Positions 45,790 to 56,800 of a stretch of DNA of 64,000 nt are shown piece after piece. The translations under genes were made by a program, and so were the position numbers. Source of the DNA: Paenibacillus dauci (GTDB lineage: Bacteria; Bacillota; Bacilli; Paenibacillales; Paenibacillaceae); assembly GCF_000971985.1 (NCBI RefSeq), contig NZ_KQ040798.1, forward strand, positions 487,826 through 551,825. Direction: 5' to 3'. Position 1 is the stretch's first letter. Each line of letters begins with the position of its first letter. The notes below the pieces were generated by a model, which was not told the DNA's origin, made no database searches, and saw nothing but the letters and a program-made list of their open reading frames with translations.

Positions 45790-45901
45790 AGTATTATCCA
45801 GTATATCGCAGTATTTTATCTATAAATATCGTACAGTTTTTTCTGTACAAACTTATTATACGGATTTTACGGTTGATTTGCAAAATAATATTTGCTACAA
45901 T
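45790..45901 (+). promoter_or_regulatory. opuA control region: phased AGTAT repeats, palindrome and promoter
   Basis: Three AGTATT/A repeats start at 45790, 45800 and 45810, exactly 10 bases apart. GTACAG (45831-45836) and CTGTAC (45843-45848) form a perfect palindrome around six Ts. A promoter follows: TTGATT (45873-45878), 17-base spacer, TACAAT (45896-45901), leaving a leader of about 280 bases before opuAA. The remaining gap (45682-46188) shows no gene. Confidence 0.6.
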
Positions 45902-46188
45902 TAATCACGTTGCGTTGCAAATCATGAAAATATTCTTTGTTACTGAAAAATATTTATTACTTTCAAGTATTCATTATTTAAAATTTGGGTAATAGATTTG
46001 GTGATATGATCTAGCTAACTCGCTTCGCAAGTATTCCTTCGTTTGATTTTAGCTTTACTCACCTACCTGAACGACAAAGAATATTCGGTTAGCAGCCCGT
46101 GTTGAAAATCGTAAATTTACTGATGAGTGATCAGCACTATCGCAGGATTATTGTACGTGTTTCTACTATATATAAGGGGTGACAATGC

Positions 46189-47391
46189 ATGTCTATTTTG
46201 GAAATCAAAAATGTAAGCAAACTGTTTGGCCCAAATGCAGAGCAGGGCGTGAAGCTGCTGGAGCAGGGATGGACCAAAGAGAAGATGGCAAAGGAAAAAC
46301 AAATCACTGTCGGTGTTAACCGTGTGAATATGGAAATCAATCAGGGCGAGATTTTCGTTATCATGGGATTGTCCGGTAGTGGTAAGTCCACACTCGTACG
46401 TATGTTTAACCGTCTGATCGAGCCAACTTCCGGAGAGATTCTGGTACATGGTAAAGATCTTCGCAAAATGAACAAAGAACAACTGCGGAATGCACGCCGC
46501 AAAACGATCAGTATGGTATTCCAGAAATTCGCACTCTTCCCGCACCGTACGGTTCTGGAAAATGTAGAATACGGTCTGGAAATTCAAAAAGTAGCCAAAG
46601 CTCAGCGCAGAGAAAAAGCAATCACTTCTCTCGAACTCGTTGGTCTCAAAGGCTGGGGCGATAAAATGCCGGATGAACTCAGTGGTGGTATGCAGCAGCG
46701 TGTCGGTCTGGCCCGCGCACTCGCCAATGATCCTGAAGTACTGCTGATGGATGAAGCATTCAGCGCACTTGATCCACTGATCCGCCGTGATATGCAGGAT
46801 GAACTGCTGGAACTGCAGGATAAAATGAAAAAAACGATTATTTTCATCACACACGATTTGGACGAAGCTCTTCGCATTGGTGACCGGATCGCCCTGATGA
46901 AAGACGGCGCCGTTGTACAGATTGGCACACCGGAAGAAATTATGATCCAGCCGGCCAACTCCTATGTGGAACGCTTCGTCGAAGACGTGGATCTTTCCAA
47001 AGTACTGACAGCTGCCCATGTAATGCGCAGACCAGAGACCATTACACTGGACCGTGGTCCTCGTGTAGCACTCGAATTGATGCGTGAACGCGGTATTTCC
47101 AATCTGTTTGTCATCGACCGCTCCAAAAAGCTGCTTGGCATTATTACAGCCGAGGATGCAGCTACAGCGGTACGTCAACAGCAAAAACTGGACGATATCC
47201 TGATCAAGGACGTTCCATATGTAGCACCAGAGCGAATGCTAAATGACTTGTTTGAACTGGTAAGTACTGCCAAGCTGCCTGTTGCGGTTGTCGATGAACG
47301 CGAACGTCTGACAGGCGTTATTGTACGGGGTGCCCTGCTCGGTGCACTGGCTGGCGGAGTAGAGAACGAGGAGGTTGCTTTAAATGCCTAA
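46189..47391 (+). CDS. opuAA: Glycine betaine ABC transporter ATP-binding subunit
   Basis: 400 residues. ABC domain of the ProV/OpuAA type with Walker A GLSGSGKST (60-68), signature LSGGMQQR, Walker B VLLMDEAFSALD, and the FGPNAEQGVKLLEQGWTKEKM extension typical of this subfamily. Two C-terminal CBS domains (about 280-385) act as ionic-strength sensor in OpuA. It powers osmotically regulated betaine import. AGGGGTGAC precedes the ATG; the end overlaps opuAB by 8 bases. Confidence 0.97.
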   Translation: MSILEIKNVSKLFGPNAEQGVKLLEQGWTKEKMAKEKQITVGVNRVNMEINQGEIFVIMGLSGSGKSTLVRMFNRLIEPTSGEILVHGKDLRKMNKEQLRNARRKTISMVFQKFALFPHRTVLENVEYGLEIQKVAKAQRREKAITSLELVGLKGWGDKMPDELSGGMQQRVGLARALANDPEVLLMDEAFSALDPLIRRDMQDELLELQDKMKKTIIFITHDLDEALRIGDRIALMKDGAVVQIGTPEEIMIQPANSYVERFVEDVDLSKVLTAAHVMRRPETITLDRGPRVALELMRERGISNLFVIDRSKKLLGIITAEDAATAVRQQQKLDDILIKDVPYVAPERMLNDLFELVSTAKLPVAVVDERERLTGVIVRGALLGALAGGVENEEVALNA

Positions 47392-48223
47392 GATTCCTAT
47401 TGCCCATTGGGTAGATGTAATTGTAGAGTGGCTCAGTATCCACTGGGCGTCCTTTTTCAAAGGATTATCCAATCTTATTACGTATGTGGTAGACATCTTC
47501 ACCTGGTTGTTCATGCTGCCACATCCATTTTTGTTCGTTATCATTATTGCCCTGCTCGGTTATATGGCCGGACGGTGGACGATGGCCTTTTTCTCGGCAA
47601 TCGGATTCCTGCTGATCTATAATCTGGGCTACTGGACAGAGACGATGAATACGCTTGGTCTCGTCGTAACTGCTGCCCTGATTTCCATTATCATCGGAGT
47701 ACCGCTCGGTATCTGGTGCGCATCGAGTAAAATTGCTGCTCGCATCATTACACCGGTTCTCGACTTTATGCAGACGATGCCTGCATTTGTCTATCTGCTG
47801 CCAGCGGTTACTTTCTTCAGCCTGGGTGTTGTTCCCGGCGTAGTCGCTTCTGTTATTTTCGCAATTCCGCCAACGATTCGTATGACCCATCTGGGGATTA
47901 CCCAGGTATCCGGCGAACTGATCGAAGCCGCTGATGCCTTTGGTTCTACGGGTGGACAACGTTTGTTCAAAGTACAACTGCCACTCGCACTGCCATCTGT
48001 TATGGCTGGTATCAACCAGACCATCATGCTGTCTCTGTCGATGGTCGTTATCGCATCCATGATCGGTGCGCAAGGTATCGGCGCTGTCGTATATCGTGCT
48101 GTTGGTCAGCTCAAAATTGGTGAAGGCTTCGAAGCCGGTCTGGCTGTCGTTGTTCTCGCGATTGTACTGGATCGACTGTCCCAAAGCCTGTTCAATGGCA
48201 AACGCAGTAAAAAAGCGGCTTAA
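47384..48223 (+). CDS. opuAB: Glycine betaine ABC transporter permease
   Basis: 279 residues with about seven hydrophobic segments and the binding-protein-dependent permease signature (GELIEAADAFGSTGGQRLFKVQLPLALPSVMAGI). It forms the membrane channel of OpuA. GAGGAGG lies inside the end of opuAA just before ATG 47384. Confidence 0.96.
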   Translation: MPKIPIAHWVDVIVEWLSIHWASFFKGLSNLITYVVDIFTWLFMLPHPFLFVIIIALLGYMAGRWTMAFFSAIGFLLIYNLGYWTETMNTLGLVVTAALISIIIGVPLGIWCASSKIAARIITPVLDFMQTMPAFVYLLPAVTFFSLGVVPGVVASVIFAIPPTIRMTHLGITQVSGELIEAADAFGSTGGQRLFKVQLPLALPSVMAGINQTIMLSLSMVVIASMIGAQGIGAVVYRAVGQLKIGEGFEAGLAVVVLAIVLDRLSQSLFNGKRSKKAA

Positions 48224-48286
48224 TTCAGCCGCTTCTCTTTTGTCCATTTTCCTTAACTATAATATTCCTACGTAAAGGAGCGATAA

Positions 48287-49225
<939 letters not shown>

Positions 49226-49291
49226 TTGTATTACTGCATGTTCCTTCCTTATACCGTTTATAAACGAAGTGAATGCCCATATAAATAAAGC

Positions 49292-49332
49292 AAAAGACGC
49301 ATTTCCTAAATTACAGGAAATGCGTCTTTTTT
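49292..49332 (+). terminator. Terminator of the opuA operon
   Basis: AAAAGACGCATTTCCT pairs perfectly with AGGAAATGCGTCTTTT around a 7-base loop, then TT. Confidence 0.93.
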
Positions 49333-49402
49333 GAATCGAAGATGCAATCTACACAGGCAGATACTACAGTGATATATTCACATTCATACCTGCCCAGTCA
49401 GC

Positions 49403-49567
49403 TTACATTCCGCTATCTGAGTCGTCCTGATGCTTGGTGAGCTGTCTGATCCAAAGCCCGAACAAGATACATGCTACCAGGATCATAACACCGTACAGCA
49501 GAATATAAGGTGTATGTGCGTTGAATTCCATAAATAAAGGCAAAAGCGCCGTCATTCCAGTTTCCAT
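49403..49567 (-). CDS. Small single-pass membrane protein, unknown
   Basis: 54 residues: short N-terminal part (METGMTALLPLFMEFNAH), one membrane segment (ILLYGVMILVACILFGLWI) and a charged tail (RQLTKHQDDSDSGM). Start at ATG 49567, seven bases after GGAGGAGG; in-frame starts at 49573 and 49594 are too near or before the site. It lies 52 bases after the NucB-like gene on the same strand, perhaps the same transcript. No family recognised. Confidence 0.55.
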   Translation of the reverse strand: METGMTALLPLFMEFNAHTPYILLYGVMILVACILFGLWIRQLTKHQDDSDSGM

Positions 49568-49618
49568 GTCCATTCCTCCTCCGCAAATTTTCATTACTTA
49601 ATTTTTACCCACTATTAG

Positions 49619-50083
49619 TCATTTTACCTCAATTAATACCCTTGTGCCATCTGGATAATTGTCTAATTGGTTACTAATCCATGAACCGGCGCCCCGATTA
49701 TCCGAAGGTGTGACATATCGTATATCGGCACCTGTACCACCTTCCTTGCACATGGCCATCGGCCACTCATCCCGATCATAGCCTTTGCGGGTCTCTACTC
49801 CCTTAAGCGATTGCTTGCGGTTTTCCTTGGCGCCTTTGCGATCAATGGTACATACTGCCGATTCTCCGGCAGCTATGGCATCCTGGATATGATCGCCTGT
49901 TTTGGGATAACGATTTTTGGGAAAGACCAGTGTATAGTCTGCCTGCTGACTATGACCGACTGATCCGGATGACGAGTTCAGCGCACCCGTGAGTGCACCC
50001 AGATCGACTTTGCCGGTAAATAGATAGATCGCTACAACAACGGCCAGTGCGCCGACGACAGCTCCTATTCGCTTGGGTGACAT
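49619..50083 (-). CDS. NucA/NucB-family extracellular DNase
   Basis: 154 residues. N-terminal signal or anchor segment ([20 protein letters not shown]), then the NucA/NucB domain with the motif [15 protein letters not shown] (catalytic Asp/Glu) and SDNRGAGSW, which bind the metal and DNA. NucA makes DNA entry cuts in competence and NucB acts in sporulation and biofilm DNA digestion; which role applies is not visible. AGGAGG lies before the ATG. Confidence 0.9.
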   Translation of the reverse strand: MSPKRIGAVVGALAVVVAIYLFTGKVDLGALTGALNSSSGSVGHSQQADYTLVFPKNRYPKTGDHIQDAIAAGESAVCTIDRKGAKENRKQSLKGVETRKGYDRDEWPMAMCKEGGTGADIRYVTPSDNRGAGSWISNQLDNYPDGTRVLIEVK

Positions 50084-50334
50084 AGATGTGTATTCCTCCT
50101 GTTGATTGATTCTCTTCTATTATATCGTTATCTGTAGCAGAGAGGAACATATGTTTCTTTGTGATATAGCTTAAAATAATAAGTAAACATAAGAAACCCG
50201 ATCCAGCAGGTCTGCGTATAATGTCATAAGCTACATAGAAGTGCAACGACTAACCATTCTTATAGCATTCTATTCACTTCGTCCGTATACTCGCAGGTAT
50301 GTGGCTCTATTTTACTTTCAAAGGAGAAATGTCT

Positions 50335-51111
50335 ATGTCATTCTTTAACAAAATGCTGGCTCGTATAGGGGTAGGAGCTGCCAAAATCGATACCGTTCTC
50401 GACCAGAACGAGTATTATCCAAATAGTGAAGTTCGCGGAATTGTCTATGTACAGGGTGGTAACGTCGATCAGGACGTTGGCAATATCTATATCGAAGTCA
50501 TGACCCAGTATATCCGTGAACAGGATGACAAAAAGCATTATGTAGATTATACCATCGCCAAATATCGTGTATCCGAGAAAACACAGGTCAGAAGCGGTCA
50601 GAAGCTGGAAATTCCATTCGGCTTTACACTGCCATCCCAGACTCCACTGACCCTGAGCAATCAGAAAATATGGCTGCATACCGGATTGGATATCGAGATG
50701 AGTGTCGACCCGACCGATCAGGATTATATCGTGGTACGACCACATCCGTATATGGATACAGTACTCGAGGCGGCAGAACGTCTGGGCTTCCAGTTCAAGG
50801 CATCGACGGTAGAGTATGCTTCCCGTTCGCCGTTTGGCGTCCCTTATGTACAGGAGATCGAATTCTATCCGGGAGCAAGGTTCCACGGCCGGATTACCGA
50901 GCTGGAACTGATGATGTCCCTTACAAGCAATGGCCTACAGATCCTGGTCGAAGTCGATCGCCGCGGCCGCGGACTGGGTGGATTCCTCGCCAATGCATTC
51001 GATATGGACGAGCGCCGCGCATGGCTGGATCTGACACCATCGGATCTGAACCGTGGAGCCGATTATGTAGCCCAGCAGTTAGAGCGGTTGATTGATCAAC
51101 AGAGTCGGTAA
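50335..51111 (+). CDS. spo0M: Spo0M sporulation-control protein
   Basis: 258 residues from ATG 50335. N-terminal arrestin-like beta-sandwich (KIDTVLDQNEYYPNSEVRGIVYVQGG; QKLEIPFGFTLPSQTPLT) and a C-terminal part (EIEFYPGARFHGRITELELMM; DRRGRGLGGFL), as in Spo0M of B. subtilis. Loss of Spo0M alters sporulation and cell-wall related traits; the mechanism is unclear. AAAGGAG lies 8 bases upstream of this ATG; ATG 50329 is too close. Confidence 0.93.
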   Translation: MSFFNKMLARIGVGAAKIDTVLDQNEYYPNSEVRGIVYVQGGNVDQDVGNIYIEVMTQYIREQDDKKHYVDYTIAKYRVSEKTQVRSGQKLEIPFGFTLPSQTPLTLSNQKIWLHTGLDIEMSVDPTDQDYIVVRPHPYMDTVLEAAERLGFQFKASTVEYASRSPFGVPYVQEIEFYPGARFHGRITELELMMSLTSNGLQILVEVDRRGRGLGGFLANAFDMDERRAWLDLTPSDLNRGADYVAQQLERLIDQQSR

Positions 51112-51334
51112 ATAATGATCTTCCCCAATTGTATTACTGAGAATAGTTAATAAATGGGTGGGTACAGTTTAAAATGACTGTATCCATCCATTTTGTTCTC
51201 CGTACGAGAAAGGTAGCGAGATTTATCATTATCCGATAACGGAAAACAAATATTCCGGCTAACGACGACATATCAGCTACATTATAATGGATAACTGGTA
51301 TTCTAACGTTCTTCATAATCAAACCAGTCTAACA

Positions 51335-51373
51335 AAAAAGCCGTCCCTCAATCGAATGATTAAGGAACGGCTT
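51335..51373 (-). terminator. Terminator of groESL
   Basis: AAAGCCGT (51338-51345) pairs with ACGGCTTT (51366-51373), then TTTTTTG on the minus strand about 95 bases after groEL. Confidence 0.85.
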
Positions 51374-51467
51374 TCTATTATTTACAGCTATGGTGGCTTG
51401 GCCAATCTTGTATCTTACCGATAACGATCAACTCGGCCAGTCGCATAATGCAAGGCTAAGCGCCTTA

Positions 51468-53111
<1,644 letters not shown>

Positions 53112-53256
53112 TCAGTATTATAGGAATTCATATAAGGTTAAGATTTTGCTTGGCAAAAATCATAAATGTATTGGAATGCAGTGCCCATCCAGCGCCTGGC
53201 GCCGATGATGCACCCTCTGTGGATGAAGCTAAGTAAATTTCCCGGATATCCGAAGA

Positions 53257-53538
53257 TTAACCCAGAATCGCGTGAATATCGCTTTCTTTCATAATCAAAT
53301 ATTCTTTGCCTTCATATTTGATTTCTGTACCGGCATATTTGGAGAACAGAACACGGTCGCCTTCTTTAACTTCCAAAGGAACACGAACTCCATCTTTCAG
53401 CAGTCCGCTGCCTACAGCGATAATAGTGCCTTCCTGCGGCTTTTCCTTGGCAGAGTCTGGAAGCACGATTCCGAATGAAGTCGTCTCCTCTTGTTGGCTC
53501 GCTTCTACCAATACACGTTCACCTAAAGGTTTGATCAT
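53257..53538 (-). CDS. groES: Co-chaperonin GroES
   Basis: 93 residues, with [16 protein letters not shown] at the start, the mobile loop region [12 protein letters not shown] and the roof/base motif [29 protein letters not shown]. It caps the GroEL cage. AAGGAGG lies before the ATG. Confidence 0.98.
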   Translation of the reverse strand: MIKPLGERVLVEASQQEETTSFGIVLPDSAKEKPQEGTIIAVGSGLLKDGVRVPLEVKEGDRVLFSKYAGTEIKYEGKEYLIMKESDIHAILG

Positions 53539-53599
53539 GAAAAATAGCCTCCTTAAAGTTTAAATGGAATCATCTTGCAGGTAGCAGTCTACCCATGTG

Positions 53600-53666
53600 T
53601 TAGCACTCGACCACGTCTAGTGCTAACAGCCAACTTTATGATACTCAACTTGAGCGATGATTTCAA
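53600..53666 (-). promoter_or_regulatory. CIRCE operator and sigma-A promoter of groESL
   Basis: TTAGCACTC (53600-53608), 9-base spacer, TAGTGCTAA (53618-53626): the CIRCE element with one mismatch, bound by HrcA. Just upstream on the minus strand lie TTGAAA (53666-53661), a 17-base spacer and TATCAT (53643-53638), so the operator sits at the transcription start. Confidence 0.93.
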
Positions 53667-53704
53667 GTCCCTTTCTATAAAATCCTGTAGTTTCCATTCC
53701 AAAA

Positions 53705-53769
53705 CAAAAAAACAACCTCCCCTCAACCGGCATTCCAGATGCTTTTTTCCGGTCGGGAGAGGCTGTTTC
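53705..53769 (-). terminator. Terminator of the kinase-GGDEF operon
   Basis: ACAACCTCCC and GGGAGAGGCTGT arms with CCGG/CCGG inside; seven Ts on the minus strand (53712-53706). It lies about 35 bases after the gene. Confidence 0.85.
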
Positions 53770-53800
53770 TCTGGCTGTAGTACATTATTGCGTAGAGGGA

Positions 53801-56800
53801 TTAGTCATGAACATCTGTTAGCGTATGGATGGTCACACAATTACGATTACTGGCCTTGGAGCGATAAAGTGCGGCGTCTGCCAGTCTGTAGATCGCTTCC
53901 TCAGTCAAATGGTGATTGACCTGCTCGACAAATCCAACTCCTACCGAGACGGTCACATATGGAGCTGCATCATTCTGATCGTGTGGAATATGCAGATCTT
54001 CGATACTCTGCCGAATGTTCTCTGCAATCTCTGCTGTACGTTCTTTGCCCATGCCGATAGACAGAATCGCGAACTCTTCTCCGCCAAGACGGAACGCAAC
54101 TGCGCCTGCTTTGCTCGTCTCTTCCAGCAGAGTGGCACCGATTCGGCGCAGCACATTATCGCCTTCATAATGACCATACCGGTCATTGTATTTCTTGTAA
54201 TGGTCAATATCCAGCAGCATAAAGGTCAGACTGGCCTGCTGCAACACCGCATTCTCCAGTTTGTACAAAATACGCTCATTGAAATAGCGACGGTTATAGA
54301 GTCCTGTCAGTTCATCTGTAATGGAGATGCGCTCGATCTGCTTTTTGTCTGTAATATTGTGTCCAATGAACATATATCCTTGCAGATGATCTTCCTCCCA
54401 TGCCGGTTCAACGGTCATATTAAGCCAGAGCATATTCTGATCTTTGCGGAAGTAAATCAGTTCCCCGTTCCACGTCTCCTCCTTGTCGATTACAAAGGGA
54501 GCGATCGAGCGGCCATGATGATCCATCGGCCGGAAAAAACGGTGCGGACGACTGGCGACTTCTTCCTGGGTGTAACCGGTGAGTAGACAGAATTCTTCAC
54601 TGGCCATCATCACATTGCCGTACAAATCCGTATTTACGATAATCACATTCTTGTCGACAATATTAAAGTATTTACTTAGCTGTTCATTTTTGACGGCGAG
54701 CTCACGAGTACGCTGATTGACCAGATGCTCCAGATTGCTGTACAAACTGGCATTTTCAATCGCATAGACCATATCCCGTGACAGCAGATTAATCATGCCA
54801 AGACGCTCTCTGGTAAATGCACCGGTAATTAGATTATTCTCCAGATAGATGACAGCAATCAGCTTGTCCTGATTCAGCAGCGGCATACAGAGTACCGAAC
54901 GCGGCTGCTGTTCTGTCATATAGCGAATATCCGACAGACGATTCACCGAGCTGGCATCGGTATACATCAGAGTCTCGCGGCTGCGGGCTACTTCGTCCAT
55001 TGTCATCCACGGGAATTGCAATGCTCTGCGCTGTTGGTCTTCATGTATACGTATATTGATCTGGTGGTCAATATCGCTGTATTCCCCTTCTGCCCACAGG
55101 CTTGGACCGGACTTGATCATAATGCATCCTCGCTGTGCTCCTGCATTCACCAGCACAATATTCATCATGTTATGCAGCAGCTGATCCAGTTCAATCTCAC
55201 GCGAGATTGCCTGGGAAGCCTGAAGCAGCAGATGAATATCAATATTCTCGGTGGATATACTCATCGTCTGGTCACCGTTCAGCGGTACCCACTGGATATG
55301 ACCCATCAGATCCTGATAATTCTCCTGTAACTGCTGTACTTTGCCCCGTGCACCCCAGACCGAATAGTAGTAAGATGCCTGTTTGAAATAGTAACCACCC
55401 AGCTCCGGACGTCCCCGCTCCAGATAAAATCGCGCGATCTGCTCGCTGGCAATTGCTTTGTAGCGGGTAAAGTTACCTTGTTCGCTATCCTGCAGCGCCA
55501 GGTAGTAGTAATTCTCCGCTTCACTGTATTTGCCGTGAATCCGCAACCACTCCGCCTGCATCAGATACTGCTGTGTGGTAAAGTTATGCGGATGATGAGC
55601 TGCCCATTTTTTCATTTTACGATACTGCTTGCTCATACGTATGCGGGCGTTGCGCTGCTCTTTGCGACCAAGCTCGGGATAACAGGAAGCCAGCGCCATA
55701 AACGTATAAAACGAGTACTCTTCCATAAAAGTCGAACCGGCCAGTGTACTAATCACCTGATCCGCCTGCTGGATATAAGTCAGTGCTTCCGCCGATTCAT
55801 CCGTCATAAAAGCAAGCTGAATCTTGCATATATAGTAAATACCGATACCGGAATAATACTTCAGGCTACCCAGTTCATCCAGATAGTCTTGTTCGCTGAA
55901 CTCCTCGTCATCCATGACGGTTCCAAAAGGAATCTCTCCGGACAACACCCGGAATTTTTGACGATTCAGTCTGGCTGTAGCGAGTGCCGGACGGTATTTG
56001 GTATTCTCGATCATTTCGAGCATCGTCCCGCTCTCTTGCAGATACGTCTCGATCTCCAGTGAAGGATTCCACTGATTGCGATAATAGCAGGCATGTGCCA
56101 GATACAGCATATCTCCGGATAGCAAGCTATACTCTACGGTCCTGCGATACTGTTCTTCCAGCGTCTCCCAATCATGACTCCAACTGTAGCAAAAAAGACT
56201 GTATAGCACATGCACCAGACTGCGCCACTGCAGGTCAGCGAACTTTTCATTCAGACTTACTGCGAGTCGTCCGTACGCCTCGGCCCCTTTAAGATCACCC
56301 ATGCCGGACAACAGCATGGCATACCCGATATAGGCGCCTGCCGACTCCGGGGCATTGCCGTGGCGGATCGATAGCTGCGTTTTTTTGAGTACAGCCCAGC
56401 CGAACAGGGTCTGTTCTCCTGAAATAAAGGCTGGCGGAATAAAGCTCACTAACAGTCTCATAATCAGCTTGATCCGTTGATCTGTCATTTCCCGGTCTTC
56501 CAGCAGTTGCTCCGGCTTCTTGCCACGTAGCTGCAGCTTGACGGCCAACAGTTCTTTGGCAACCACAGCCATATTGAGACGACGCGGAACAGTAAAATCA
56601 AGACTGTCCAAACCAGCTTTGCCCGCTTCAATCGCACGACCCATCAGCCCGAGATACATGTAGTGATTGGACTGCATCTCATATATGGTAGCTTGCTCCA
56701 TTCCGGTTCTGGCATGATGCAGCAGAACATTGCAAGCACGATCTGCCGAATCCGGTTGATGAATCAGATAGGAGCATTCGCTGTACAACAGATAAATATC

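Noticed and set aside
46117-47184. 355-codon open frame antisense to opuAA
   Set aside because: Coding shadow: Phe/His/Gln-rich, no start signal, and the sense frame has all ABC ATPase motifs.
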